From: Gadus chalcogrammus
Lineage: Eukaryota; Chordata; Actinopteri; Gadiformes; Gadidae
DNA: 64,000 bases
Direction: 5' to 3'
NCBI RefSeq assembly: GCF_026213295.1
Contig: NC_079431.1
Location: 15,581,482 to 15,645,481 of the forward strand
In this document: piece after piece, positions 49,501-63,265 of the stretch
How the letters are laid out: each line of letters starts with the position of its first letter
How positions within the stretch are numbered: the stretch's first letter is position 1
Notes under the pieces: generated by a model
Seen by the model: only the letters and a program-made list of their open reading frames with translations
Told to the model about the DNA's origin: nothing
Databases searched by the model: none
Position numbers and translations under genes: made by a program

Positions 49501-52500
49501 AACCTCCATCTTAACCATGAAACAATTTACCTCCATCTTTACCATGAAACAATTTACCTCCATCTTTACCATGAAACAATTTACCTCCATCTTTACCATG
49601 AAACATTTAACATCCATCTTAACCATGAGGAATTTAACCTCCATCTTAACCATGAAACATTTCACCTCCATCTTAACCATGAAACATTTAACCTCCGTCT
49701 TAACCATGAAACAATTAACCTCCGTATTAACCATTGAATATTTCACCTCCATCTTAACCATGAAACATTTAACCTTCATCTTAACCATGAAACAATTAAA
49801 GTCTGTCTTAACCATGGAATATTTCACCTCCATCTTAACCATGGAACATTTCACCTCCATTTTATCCGTGAAACATTTAATCTCCATCTTAACCATGAAA
49901 CATTTCACCCGCATTTGAACCATGAAACCTATCTTTATCTTAGCCATGAAATATTACATTTAATCTCACTGTGTTGCTTTTCCGCTGGCACATAAACCAT
50001 ACCGTACTGTGTGGTTTGCATGCTGGCTGTAGCTATCGCAACCTGTTTATAACTTGAGACTAAGTGTACATTTATTTAAATCTTGACCATGAATCATAGA
50101 AATAATCTTTGCTAGGATATTTCTGTTGCGGCTGTCTCACGGCATTTGATTGGTCAATCTTCGTTTCTGTGATTGTGATGCAAGTTTATTGGATTGCTAA
50201 CAGGAAGTCCCTCCTCTTTGTCAGGTCTACCCTGCAGGTGGTGCGAACCATGGAGTGTGACTACGCCCTCTGCTCCCTGTTTGTACCTGGAGACAGACAG
50301 ATCATACTCGGAACCAAGGTACGCACACGTGTGTACACACAGCATTTTCCTCTGAGGGACTGAAGCTTGCAGTATAACAGAATAGAGCCAAACTGGTGCC
50401 GGTGGTACGCTGGGTCTCGTTGGTTCCATGCGGCTTGCTTTTATGTTTTTACGTTGTTGACTGTGTAGTCTGCCCAACCTGGACAACACTCAGTGACATC
50501 TGGTGTTCTTTAACCGTGTGAAGATGACTTGTCTTACCAATGTGAATAATGTGTGGAATCGTCAACTCTTTTAGTCTACCATAAATTAACAAACGTAGCA
50601 GGATGGACAAGGTGTGGGCCACTGCCGTAGAGTCTGCACCAAATTTATATTGGATTTAAAACTCAAGTGTGTGTGTGTGTGTGTGTGTCTGTCTCACTCT
50701 TTCTCTCAGAGTGGGAAGCTCCAGCTCTTTGATCTGGCCTCAGGAGGACTAATGGAGAACGTTGCAGCCCACGAGGGAGCTCTGTGGTCCCTTGCTCTGT
50801 CTCCAGATCAGGTATGCCTCTCCGACTACCCGTCTGTTTGTCTCTCTACATACGTGTCAATCTGTCTGTCTCTCTACCTACCTGGAAATCTGTTTGTCCC
50901 CAGGCCAGGTTCACCTGTCTCCTTGTTTCTCTCTCTCTCTTGCTCTCTGTCTCTCTTTCTCTGTATGTCTGTCTTACGGTCTACATCTCTCTGTGTATAA
51001 TTGTATGTATATTTGGTTATAAAAGTTGTTAACAGATGTGTGTAAATATAAAGACGCATGTGTATGTTTTTATAAAATGTACATACTGTTTATGCTAAGT
51101 GTGTGTTTGTGTGTAGAGGGGTATTGTTACAGGCGGTGCAGACAAGACGGTCAGGTTCTGGGACTTTGAGCTGGTCAAGGGAGAGGAGAGTGAACAGAAG
51201 TAGGTCATCGCTTTGAGCTTATCAGAAACCAATAGTCCTTCACTGTATTGTAATGATGCTCGTAACTCCATCATAGGCTTTGTGAGAGCTCCGTTCAGGG
51301 CATTGTAGTCATGATAGCTGTATCCTTAACTAGTCGTATTAGTATGTTGTTTATGTATTTGTATTTTCTCTGATATTTGCAATATGTCATTGTATGTTTT
51401 TAATGGACTTGTTAAACATTAAAATTGTTAAGCTCTAAAATATTCTATGTTTCCTAACCCAAACTAAATGTGTGTGTGTGTGTTTTAGGAGGCTAACTGT
51501 GAAACATACGCGGACCCTGCAGCTAGGAGAAGACGTGTTGTGTGTGAAGATCTCCCCGAACCAGAGGCTGCTGGCGGTCGCTCTGCTGGACTCTACGGTC
51601 AAGGTCTTCTACATGGACACGCTCAAGGTATATAATCCTGACTCTTTCCTGACACACACACACAAGGTGGAACAATCCCACTGACGGTACTGATTCATAC
51701 ACGCGATACATACGCGATGTGAAAAAATCCCAGAGTGCAACATCAACTTTGTTTCCGGTATAGCCCAACCGATATATCGATAGGCCAATTTTTTCGGCTG
51801 ATCACACATACATCTTATTGACCTATACGTTTGCCAATATGAGCTCATTTAAAAACTTTAACCGAGCACATCAACGTCAACACTAACAGCTTTACATCCT
51901 GTTCTGTGTGAAGGTAGCTCCTCCCCATACAGTTGGTCCCCATTATGTTATCCAATGTTGCTGTGGCCCAAAGCATTACTGGAGGGTGAGCAGCAAAAGA
52001 GCTGCTCCACCTCCAAAATACCACCAAATAGATAAATCATTATATCTTGAATAACGGCCGATATATCTATATTTTGAATATCGAGGGCCTTCCCTCCAGT
52101 CAGATTCAATATGTAGATTAATATGGGTCCTGTGGTCTGTTGAGTTGGCAGTGCTGAGGTTTTTATCAAAGGAGACTTAAGTCTTGTTTTTGTGTTGCCT
52201 CTAGTTCTTCCTGTCGCTGTACGGACACAAGCTTCCCGTTCTCTGTCTGGACATATCCCACGTAAGTATGCCAGAAAAAACCAAATGATTCAACAAACAA
52301 CAATTATTCCACTATCTCTCACTCAACGAAACAAGGAAGTCATACGAAAGTTATCCTTAAACAGTTGATTCATATTTCTTCTTCTTGTGCTCCCCTGACC
52401 TCCAGGACAGCACACTGATCATCACAGGCTCGGCCGACCGAAATGTCAAGATCTGGGGGCTGGACTTTGGAGACTGTCATCGCTCTCTGTTTGCCCACGA

Positions 52501-55500
52501 CGACAGGTAGGGTCCCAGAATAAACCGGGACACATTGAGGCACATTATAACGATGTCACGTTTACACACCTTGGGTCCCGATTGTGAAGACAAACTACAA
52601 GTTTAACTGCTGGGTCATGGTGTCTTGTATTGCCATGAAAATGTTGGCCAAAAAAATGCAAATGCACTAATAAAAGCAATAAAAACTATGATTAAACTAA
52701 TCAGATGAATTGGCATCCATTTCTCTCCCTTTCCAGCGTCATGTTCCTCCAGTTTGTTCCCAAGACTCACCTGTTCTTCACGGCGGGAAAGGACAAGAAG
52801 ATCAAACAGTGGGACGCAGACAAGTTTGTGCTCATCCAGACGCTAGAGGTGTGTTTCTATCCCTCTCTCATCAGCCCTCTCTCATCAGCCCTCTATCGCT
52901 TCAGCCCGCTCTCTTGGTCTCACAAACACTGCTCTTTTTACGTTTCTAGAACATTACATTTTTTGAACCTACCAATCAGCAGAAAACAGTGTAGTAGTTA
53001 ATGAGTAGACACTTTCTGTCACCCTGACAGACAATAATGAGCCCTTAATGTGTCCCCTCAGGGCCACCATCGGGAGGTCTGGACCCTGGCTGTGAGTCCT
53101 AGTGGAGACTACCTGGTTTCCTCCTCCCATGACAAGTCCCTCCGGCTCTGGGATCGAACCCGCGAGCCCATCATTCTGGACGAGGAGCGCGAGATTGTGA
53201 GTGGGCTAGCCTTTAGCAGTTTAGGAGTTTGAATGGTTGTGAAATACACAACCATGAATAATTATTTTGTAACGTTCAGTTCCGTAGTTCATTTCTACCA
53301 ATCATATTGTTTATATTGTCATATTTCATGTAATTTTTAAAAAAGTTACTTTCATTATAGAACTTAATAGCCTTAATTATAATGATAAATATTTTATATA
53401 ATATTATATGCATATATATATTATATATGTATCTGACTACTAGGTACGACTTGGTATTTTTAATCTCAATTGTGTGTAGACCTTTTTGTTTCACTCCTAT
53501 TTCATCTGTACAACATCAAACAATGTAAATAGTAGATACCTTTTGTTCCCGGCCTTTGTTTCCTAGGAGCGCGAAGCAGAGTTTGAAGAGAGCATTGCCA
53601 AAGAAAGAGAACCTGTGGTGAGTGCACATGAATAAATAAATCTAAAAATGAAAAAATAGAGACAGAATTGTTGACTAACTTTATAATGCAATCTCAACAC
53701 ATGTATTGTGAAAGTGATTTTGCGTTTGTTTGTGTGTAGTTGTCACTGATTGGTTGTGCCCTGTTTGACCTCAGGTTCCCGGGGAGACGGAAGGGGAAGT
53801 GGCTCCGGCCGCCAAGAAGACAGTGGAGACGGTGAAAGCTGTGAGTTGGTTTGTTTAAACACCCAAAGAGCTCTGGCTGGTTGGCGCCAGCCAGAGGACC
53901 AGGTCATAACAGAAAACCCCTCCTTGGCGTGTGTGTGTTGTGTGTTGTGCATGTGATGACCTGCCTGTGTGTTGTGTGTGTGCAGGCTGAGAGGATCATG
54001 GAGGCTCTGGAGCTCTACAGATCGGAGAGCCGCAAGTTGGAGGAGCACAAGTACGCCTGTGAGAACGCTGGCAAACAGGTACATCATTCACTCACACACT
54101 CACTGGCCTTGCAGGGTTAGCTAAAGCATGCAAGCACTTTAGCTTGGATTCATCCAGAAAATAAGAGCGACTTGCCACCCCCTGTTAATGCATGAATATC
54201 AAATCAATATTTTTTAGACATGGAATTGCACCCCGACTAGTTTTGTACTGTGACATAACTGGTAGTTAGGCATATTCAAGAGCTACAGAGATTTTTTTTT
54301 TCTCCATACATTAACTGAGGGTGCCCCTCTGCAAGTTGATGTGTAACCAGTGACTTGTTTTCCTAGCTTTGCTCTGTCTCCATCTAGTGGCACTGTCTAC
54401 AGAAATCCTTAAATAATCTAATACTACATTGTATTTTGCAGTTGCCTCTGCCCAATCCTAATCCCATCCTTGTGGCCTTTGGGAATGTATCGGTAAGTCA
54501 CAACTGGATCTGTCTTTTGTTTTGTTGCACTAGACTTCAAACGGCACCAACTTTTCTTGTGAACCTCTGAACAGATGACAACAGAAATCAGTCTGCATCG
54601 CTCTGATGAAACTCAACTAAAATCTGATGACATTACAATGTAGTGAGATGTTGTTGATCGCCATGGTAACCCAGTCTGTCCTCTCGTCCTGTTAGCCTTC
54701 CCGCTACGTGTTGGACGTCATCAAGAAGGTCCGATCCAGGTGAGAACTCCTGTCCACAATGTAACCTAATGATCATGCCTGCTGTTTTACCCGCAGCCAG
54801 TAGCTCTCCAGCTACAGGTCAATTGGCTGCAAAGCCAATAGTTTAGCAATGCTAGAAGCTTTTCACCTAGGCTTGCTAACATGAGGGCAAACCCCCAAAT
54901 AATGTAACCTAGCCAACATAGGTGCTAATCTTATAGGGTTGTAAGAGAAGGTCAGGTTGGGGATCTTGTCTTGATCATAAAATAGTTTACCGCCATTTGG
55001 GTTTGAATTAAAGGTGACATACTATACCACCAGTTCTGAGTGATTAGCCAGTAAAGTTTTTAGTTGGACACGCCCACTTGTGATGTCAGAAGAGGCAGCT
55101 TTTCAAAACGGCTTGTAACGGCTAATCACACCACACCTGGTGGCTTGCCATGGGAGCTTTAAGAATGTTTAGATGTACAAGTCCCAAGTAAAGCTATCCA
55201 GTTAGTTCTGATTGAATATTAAAATGAGAAGCTCTTATAGTTTAACTGTGTGTCTTATCTGTAACAGTGAGCTGGAGGTGTCTCTGCTGGTGCTGCCCTT
55301 CCCCTACGTCCCTGAGCTGCTGACCCTCTTCAACAGCTACCTCCAGGGGAATCTGGAGGTGGAGCTGGTCTGCCGCTGCCTCTTCTTCCTGCTCAGGTAC
55401 ATAGCAGGCTGGACAGATGGGTCATTATACAGGGTTCTACCTGCTTAGGAACATAGCAGGCTGGACAGATGGGTCATTATACAACCCATCATCACGTGTA

Positions 55501-56264
55501 GACAGATCATGATATACCGGTACATCAAAAAGGGCTGTGCAGAATGATTCCCTTGTTCATTATGTGTCACCATAGTGTATTATTATGGGATGTGTGTTTG
55601 CAGGATCCACTTTGGCCAGATCACCAGTAACCAGATGATGCTGTCAGTCATTGACCAGCTGAAGGACAATACCATCTCCAAAATTCGGGAGATCCGAGTA
55701 AGTAACCATGCAGACGCACCCTATTATGGGATATATATAAATATTTTTTAATCATTACCGGCAAGTCTAAACTTGATCCAGTTATTATTGAGAACATTAT
55801 TTACTATTTAATCATTAGAATTATTCAGATGTGAAAATTAGGATAGGGCTTCTACATAATGGCGCACATTGCACATACCTCCATTTCGGAAGTATAGGGC
55901 TTGTACATCAGAATGCATCATGGGATTATTTTGAATTGGCTGTGACATCACCATGATCACTGTATTTGAGTTGTATCCAAAAGGTTGTAATGGCTTGGGA
56001 AATGTACATTTACATTACCTCAGTGCGAACAAGATGTATTAGACTGAAAGATACAATAGAAGAGTGTGTTATGCGTGTCTAAAAGGTGTTTTCTCCCCCG
56101 CCCTGCAGGACGTGCTGGGCTTCAACAGCGCCGCGCTGCAGTTCCTCCAGAGAGAGCTGGAGAGCAAGGAGGAGGTGATGTTCTTTGCCGACGCCACCGG
56201 GCGTCTGGACGAGAAGAGGAAGAAGAGGAGGCGGAGGGAGAGAGTCATCCTCACCATTGTCTAG
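43501..56264 (+). CDS. wdr3: WD repeat protein 3 (yeast Utp12/Dip2 homologue), SSU processome
   Basis: Twenty-six coding exons: 43501-43674, 44123-44332, 44680-44798, 47042-47120, 47293-47388, 47622-47720, 48091-48192, 48321-48421, 48648-48752, 49040-49294, 50225-50318, 50710-50811, 51117-51199, 51489-51627, 52205-52261, 52406-52506, 52737-52848, 53062-53196, 53567-53617, 53775-53840, 53986-54078, 54442-54492, 54696-54739, 55268-55396, 55604-55697, 56109-56264. All are GT-AG and in frame, giving 948 residues (human 943, recalled). Two WD40 propellers are visible ([70 protein letters not shown]). An acidic/lysine linker lies at residues 227-259. The Utp12 domain (about 790-900) has [15 protein letters not shown], and the basic tail is [11 protein letters not shown]. 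Known role: UTP-B subcomplex, nucleolar 18S rRNA processing. Confidence 0.95.
44939..45558. mobile_element. 620-bp hAT non-autonomous transposon
   Basis: Ends CAGGGATGGGCAACT and AGTTGCCCATCCCTG are exact 15-bp inverted repeats of hAT type. A perfect 8-bp target duplication, ctccagat, flanks it (44931-44938 and 45559-45566). The internal sequence (ggcggcccgc...tgtggccctc) is typical of fish hAT derivatives and encodes no intact transposase. It lies in wdr3 intron 3. Confidence 0.9.
45600..46340. repeat. Probable mobile-element remnant with an internal 208-bp-spaced duplication
   Basis: About 45737-45845 and 45945-46050 are diverged direct copies: both carry tcgaaattcc, gatattattgaagatacaag and gatttgttaaat, then gttgaaaa. 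The outer wording (gcatttcctgcagaaaatgc; ctggatgcagcactcac) resembles a fish interspersed repeat. No family assigned. Confidence 0.5.
46480..46710 (+). repeat. Dispersed repeat, copy 2 (partner at 36180-36480)
   Basis: Diverged second copy in wdr3 intron 3. The shared blocks ccacaaatagttc, ggaatagatg, ctcccttatttt and gcaaacaaaataa occur in the same order. Confidence 0.45.
49305..49950. repeat. 27-bp minisatellite, about 23 copies, in wdr3 intron 10
   Basis: Unit cctccatcttaaccatgaa plus gcatttaa, beginning about 10 bp after the exon 49040-49294 donor. Variants include tttacc and cgtctta. Since 27 is a multiple of three and the unit lacks stops in several frames, both strands show long repetitive open frames (up to 222 codons). 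Their pure repeat nature and the correct wdr3 splicing around them rule out a gene. Confidence 0.95.
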
Positions 56265-56364
56265 ACCACCAGGAGGATTTATACCGTTTAGTTTTCTATG
56301 TAAGCGCTGATGATGAGTCGTTAGAAAGGATGTAACTTACCCATGACGTTTTTTTATTTCCGCA

Positions 56365-56370
56365 AATAAA
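56365..56370 (+). terminator. wdr3: wdr3 polyadenylation signal
   Basis: AATAAA about 100 bp after the wdr3 TAG, followed by T/GT-containing sequence (ctgtctc...gtgacaatgtctcttg). This gives a short 3' UTR of about 120 nt. Confidence 0.75.
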
Positions 56371-57991
56371 CTGTCTCAAACCCGTGACAATGTCTCTTGA
56401 TGGCTTTCAACACGAATAAAAGCGAGTGCACCAACGAGCGAACTGCTGTAAAACACCACAAGCAGGGGCGCCACATAAAATACAATATGTGGAAGAGCTT
56501 GGAGAGAAATAACTCTACACACACACAGGGTGGTGGAGGTGGGGGGCGCAGGGTCGAGACCCTCTGAGTACCAGACCACCAGGTCTCCCCCACTTGCTCC
56601 CTCTCTGGCAAGAACCCCTAGTCCCTGGGTTCCCACACACCCCCCAGTCACCCGCCAACCCGGCGCTTAAATCACCCAGATGTATCGGGACTTTACGGCG
56701 TGTAAATGTACGGTAGAGTGGATTTACCGTCGCCAGGCACTGGACCCGCAGAGTAAATCTAGCGGTGTCAGAGAACAGCTGGACAGAGTTGCAGCGGAGG
56801 TGGATTTCTGTCTTGCCTGGTTTTGTAGCTTAGGCCTAATGTTCTGAGCATTAGAAACATTCAGATTAAGGATTCTTTAGCAATCCCAGAGGAAATTGTA
56901 GGCCTTATTTGTTGCTGAATTGCTCTTCTCCAGACAGTACAAAAAATGCATGTAAAACCAATGTTTATTATCACAATAAAAAGGCTTGCTTATGTGCATA
57001 GGACCTATAGGCCTACAGGAAAAAAAAAGAAAGAAGAAAAATATAATCTAAACAATGTGCATTCAGACACTTAACTCTCCACCAGTGTGCTTACGTGGCG
57101 ACCAAAGTGAAACGTTAAACATAACATTTAAAAAAATCTTCACTCCGGGTTAAAGTTAGCATGATCTCGGGGCCGACAAGGAAGCCCTACAAGAACGACC
57201 GTAAAGACCGCCGTAGGGTCGGTGTCGGAGCTGTAAATATCACACCTATGAAACATTCCTCGGGAATCTTTCCCACGCCGAGCCAGCCGTACCGCGCTCA
57301 GATTATTTACAGACTGTATAAAAACGTAAATCGTCTCGGGTTATATTTGTTTAGCTACTACTTTAGTCATGAGGGATAATAACAAGAGCCACGTTTAGGA
57401 TATAATACCTTTTAAAATGGTGCATTTTCTCATTAAAGAATAGGGAAGTAACACAATAATGTTACTCATCAAGGTAAATTCAAATAAACTAATCCAAATG
57501 AATTTGTATAATATCTAAGGTAAGCCTGAATACAATTTTGAATAAAAAAAAGTGAATTAAATAAATATCTGAAACCATGAATAGGCTACATTCAAATTAA
57601 TAATAAAAAAAGATCCACTTCTACTTTCACAAAGTCACCCGGGGCCTCACTGGCCTCGCGGTATGTCTCGACTGGAGGATTTCTCTTCATAAATGGAGGC
57701 CTCTTCTGTAATTGCTCGCTCTCATAGACCCCCTTTTATTTTATATATAGGCCTACATAAATACCAAATACCAGGTGTTTTAGTCAGCGTATAATCTTGT
57801 ATTTAATTTAATAAACCGACTGAAGCTGAATTCTTATGTTCTAAAAACATGACCAGAGCAATTTGTTTTAATACTTCTATAAATAAATATAAGCATTGTT
57901 TTTTTACTTCCTTATTCTTTTTGTAAAATATAATATTTTATGTTGCGTGTATAATGCAATTTACAGTTTAGTTTCAGAATAGATTTTTAAC

Positions 57992-58008
57992 TCACCGCTA
58001 GGTGGCAA
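57992..58008 (+). promoter_or_regulatory. CTCF-like motif
   Basis: tcaccgctaggtggcaat fits the CTCF core (CCNNNAGGTGGCA). Motif-only evidence. Confidence 0.4.
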
Positions 58009-59592
58009 TATTGCATCTATTAAAACCTTTCTGCAACAGATCGTCAAAGTAGGTATTCTAATCATCGTCTGTCTTTAAAATGTTCACCTGCTGCTGTGTA
58101 CAGCTCATATAAACAGAGTAGAGCAGTTTTCTCAATGATATTTATGAATATCAACAACATGCTTTTATGTGAAAGGTTAATTTGCAAAAACAACTTTCTA
58201 AATCTGAGATACATTCCATTATCATTATATTCAAGAGATCAATTACAAGATGCATCAATTTAAACAACAATTATTATGGCTTTAGTTTCTAGTCAAAAAT
58301 ATAAGTTGTGCTAATATATTCATAAAACAATAGATTAGGGGTAGGCTAGTAAAACAACGTCAGAAAAGGAAATACCAGTTAATGCACTCTATACGTTACT
58401 CTGTGAAGGGCAACCTTCAACCAGACTGGATTTTCCAGCTCAACGTATAGCAATACATATAGTAATTTTCTGTCCCTGGATGAATAACAGTTAGGAAGAA
58501 AAGACGATGGTTAATCCAGGTTTAATAAGAAACCAATAACCACACTTTGATTCATCAGAGACACTTGGAAAGGTTAATGAACGGAAGAGTTGTGTGTTGA
58601 GGAGCAAGGCTGACTTTAGGTTAGTGTGGGATCCTGAACCCGGGGCAGATACAGTTACATATCAGCTCCGCACTGACATTGTTACAGTGCGCAGTTGTAA
58701 CACGGCGCTCGGCGGTTCTCTGGACTGGATCTTTGTCTCTGGATGGTAAATCTGATCTGGGATATAAATATGTGTGACCCACATCTATGGGAGAATGCGC
58801 CAAAGGTTCAAGTTGCTCCATTAAAGAGCTTGACTAACCATCACACATGTGGCGGCCCGCACTGGAGGCCAACACGCAAACACACAGGGAACAGATGCTG
58901 AATTAAATATACTCACACCATACGTCAAACTCAACCCGGGCTCGCCATGGGACGTGCCATTACGTTACAATTACATTCACATGAAAATAAGTAATTATGT
59001 CCGCACAGGGCCAAGTCAAATGTAGCCCAGCAGAATAATAGGCCTAATAAACATACCTGGTGTGACCTTGATGCACCAACTTCGATGCACTTTACTGCCA
59101 CTAAGAAAGCTAAAGAGAATGACTGACATGATGGTTCTGCTTCCTTAAACCACTCGCCACTTGTCCAGCTGCTTTTTGGAAACTTGGTCGTGCAGTACTA
59201 AAAATGTTTGTAGTTAATAAAATGTTGAATTGATTGTTCTTCCCTGGAAACCCAACAAGCTGAAAAAAATTTGTGGTTAAAGTGCTGATCAAATTTTTTT
59301 AATTCTGTCTAAACTTTAAGAGCAGACAAGAGTTCTGATCGCCCTGCATCCTGGCTAGTGATTGGCTGAAAGGTCTGACCAGTGAGTCAAGTCCGTCCAG
59401 CTCTCACCTGAGGAACACAGGCCAGGTGTTTGGGCTGGTTACCAGGGCAACCGGTCCCTAGAGACAGGGGTGGGGAGAGGGTGTGTGCTAGAGGAACGGG
59501 GGTACGTAGGGGGGTCTGTTGAATGATGAGGTGATGTTATGAGCTCTGGCTAAGAGCAACTGCTCGCTAACTAACCTCAGGAAGTACGCAAA

Positions 59593-59703
<111 letters not shown>

Positions 59704-60968
59704 ACATTAATAATAATAATAATAATAAATGAAATTTATATAGCGCTTAATATGGTACTCTAAGACGCTATTAACACATATGCACACAAACACTCATACA
59801 TGCAAACACAAACAAACACAAGTCCACACACCCATAGACAAAGGCACGCGTGGACGTAGACATGGGCAAACACAGGCCTACAAACACAATCTCAATTTAA
59901 TGATTTCTATATTTCTACTTTACTAACAAATTTTCATTAACTTTTGGATTTTCGATTTTATGAAGAATAAAAGTTTAAGTTTCCTAACCATTGATCTATT
60001 TCTGGATAGGTTTGTTTAAAAGAAACCGGTGGTTTTGAGTCTTTATTTTTACTGCCACCTGACTCTCGCTCCTGACTCCTACATACAACACACATTCCTA
60101 CACGCAGCCACATGCACCTACACACATGCAAGCACGTACATCTGCACAAAAAGACACTTGCACCCAGACAGTCTTTACATACATTCACACACCGAAGTAC
60201 CATATACCCCCCCCCCCCCCCAGCCCAGTAGAACAGTACAGGGCTGATGTAATTAGTGATTTTAAAGCACAGCACTTGGTCTTACAAGCCATAAACAGAC
60301 ATTCAATCCAGGCCCCTGGGAGCCCTGTTTATTCTACAAGTTTAAGGCCCCGTACAGGGCCCTCCAGTGTTTACCCTGCAAGAACAATAACACCACTATG
60401 CCCACCACCAGGAATGCCATTCATTTGTCCAATTAAAGGCAGAAAATAAATACAAATCCACGTCAACCTGCAATGCCCCAGTTTGTTCCAAAAACACTCT
60501 AATAAGTTGCGACTCTTCTGAGGGATGTGGAAACGTCGGCTCGATGCGCGGGGAAACCCTCTGTGAAACTGGAGTCTTATTGAAGGTTAAATCTGGGGTT
60601 GTTACCTCGATTATACAGCGCCGTAAATCTGGTGCGCCTCGGCAACAAGAGACTCTGTCCGCTGAAAGCCAGGAGCCAGGGGGAGCCAGAAGGCTCGGCG
60701 GAAAACAATAGCAAGGTCGCATGCTGGATGTTTGTCCGTCGCATCGAAGGACGAACGTAAAGCGCAGCGGGACGATTTGTGGCCGTTCATTACACATGAG
60801 AAAATAGGATTTCCAGAACCGCACTGGAATCCTTTCTAAGTAAGCAGATTTATGACAGGGAAAACAGTTTTAGCTTTTGAGATTTTTTTTTAAAGCAGGA
60901 GTGGTATAATTTCCTGCAAACACAATCGTTGAATTGGGACTGACCAAGGGGGTAGTGTGTCTACGATA

Positions 60969-60984
60969 CGCCCCCTGCTGGTCG
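60969..60984 (-). promoter_or_regulatory. CTCF-like motif
   Basis: The minus strand reads cgaccagcagggggcg, a close match to the CTCF core (CCAGCAGGGGGCG). The best of the three such motifs in this flank. Motif-only evidence. Confidence 0.5.
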
Positions 60985-61389
60985 AACTGTGATTTACGAG
61001 GGGTACGCCAGGCTGACAGACGTGTAATTTCCTGTCAGAAATGACCGGCCGGGTCCGTGCAGCAGCATGCCAGCCAGACAGAGAGGCCTTTCTGACATGG
61101 CTCTGAGCTTAATGCCTGGCTGGGTTCTGGCGGGACAATCGTATTGTAACCACTTTAAAAGTTTCCCCTCACATTTTCCTACCAAAAACTAAGACTGCTT
61201 TAGCTACATGTTTAATGTATTTCCTCTGGAAATCCATAAACACACGCTTACACGTGGCTGGCCATGTTTACCTGTTTTATGGGAGCGCCCAGATCACATG
61301 ACACACCTCGTAAATACTAGCTGAGTGCAGACCAAACCCATTGCAGGTTGGCTGTTGGAAACAGTAAGCTACTGCTATGAAGGGGAACA

Positions 61390-61755
61390 CCATGATGAAA
61401 ACAATGGTGAATACACAAATATGAGGATGAACATGATTGTGATCATGATGGTTAATACATTATTACAATGGTGGATATGACGGCGAAAATGATGGTGAAT
61501 ACGTTAATATGAGGTTGGATATGATTGGGGAATAAATGAGCATGACGGTGGATTCAATTCGGAATACCATGGTGAATACATGAATATGATGGTAGATACG
61601 ATGGGCAAATAAATGGTGAATAAATCAATATGATGGTGGATACATTGATGAATACATTGGTGAATACATCATTGTGATGGTGGATATGATGGTGAAGGGG
61701 TTGAATGGTGAACACACCCACATGATCCTTGAATACAAAGGTGTTGTATAATGGT
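61390..61755. repeat. Degenerate GATGGTGAATACA minisatellite
   Basis: Many diverged units of gatggtgaatac / atgatggtggatat with lengths of about 14-33 bp over roughly 360 bp. No coding sense. Confidence 0.8.
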
Positions 61756-62460
61756 GACTTCATGAAGCCGCTTTGATCAGCCTATAACAGCCTGAGGCCC
61801 TCTAGTGTGGGTTCAGGGAGGAGACAGAATATTCACATCAAACCACAGCTCAACAACACCTCTTTAGACTCTCCTCCCCCTCTCTACTCCTCCTTTATTT
61901 CCTCCTCTCACCTCCTTCCCTCTCTTTTGTTTCACCTCCTACTCCCGCTTCTCTTTCTCCCCTCCTCATCCTGTCTTTCCTCCTCTCACCTCCTCCTCTC
62001 TCCTCCCCTCCTCTCCTTCCTTGTGTCCTCTCCCTCCTCTCCTCTGAACTGACCATGGTGTCATAACAGGAACATTTGGTGTTGAAAATAATCCAGGCAT
62101 CTCCTTAAGAGGCGGAGCTACTTGGAGCTACTTGGAGAGGAGGGAGAGGACACAAGGAGGCGGATCACATGTCGGAACCCCTCAGGGCTAGATGCAGCAG
62201 GGTGGGACCACCCACACGACACAGTGAGCTGTCAATCATTAGATTTACATCACAGTATTCTGTTACTTCTTGAAGACCTGCGTGATGTGGGTACCAGTCT
62301 CTGTATTTATACAAGTAATTCATATTTACTATAACAAGTGTTCTGAGTTTCAAGCAATCACACACATAAGCACTCATACACACGTTTTTATTTTGTCGTA
62401 AGGTGTGCTAGCACTAAACTGTTTGTCTGGTGTTACTCTGTAGGAATACTAGTTAAACAC

Positions 62461-62648
<188 letters not shown>

Positions 62649-63248
62649 GGATAATGCAAACTAGTGATTCCAGTTGATCGGAATGAAAACAGAAAAGAGA
62701 GGGAGAGACTGAGAGAAAGAGAGGAACAGAGGACGAGAGAGAATCCTCTAACTTGATTAAACACTAATACGAAGCAGTCAGACATAGCTGCAGGGAGGCC
62801 CCTGGAGTGTGTGTGTCCTCCTCTCCATGATCACTTTCTTTTTTCATCTCCCTCTCTCCTCCCTTCTTCTGCTTTCTCTTCTCCCTCACCTCCCCCATTC
62901 TCCCTACCCTGACTCCCCATATCCGCCACTGACAGCTCTATATCTGCCACCTTCCTTTATTGACAATCATCTGCTCTCCTGGCACACACTCCAGCTCTAG
63001 GGTTTGCCTTCAAACAAGTTTCATTTGTTATATTAGTTTCCGACATACGTTCCCAACATGTTGATTAACTCTGGATGCCAAGCTGCAAGTTGCACTTTGA
63101 AGTAAATCTTTAAAGCTGTACAGTCTGCTGTTGGGCGATTATTAAACAGAAATGTTAATATGACAATTTGTATGCAGTCTGTGCCAAGACAAGCAATCTC
63201 CCATTAATCTGAAGAAAAGGAGGGAACTGTACCAACAAGTTCAAGTCC

Positions 63249-63265
63249 ACAGCGCCCCCTACCTA
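63249..63265 (-). promoter_or_regulatory. CTCF-like motif
   Basis: The minus strand reads taggtagggggcgctgt, matching the 3' half of the CTCF core well and the 5' half less well. Motif-only evidence. Confidence 0.35.

Noticed and set aside
49279..49947. 222-codon minus-strand and 142/196-codon plus-strand frames
   Set aside because: All are translations of a 27-bp tandem repeat inside wdr3 intron 10.
51766..52100. Pair of cgatatatc-containing stretches in wdr3 intron 14, possible transposon
   Set aside because: The ends near 51772 and 52060 are only weakly inverted and no boundary or duplication can be fixed.
57161..57379. 72-codon plus-strand frame (MISGPTRKPYKND...)
   Set aside because: Short, unmatched and isolated; possibly part of a conserved non-coding block but not supported as a gene.
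60396..60824. 142-codon minus-strand frame in the downstream flank
   Set aside because: No family resemblance and no supporting splice or promoter context. I prefer non-coding sequence.
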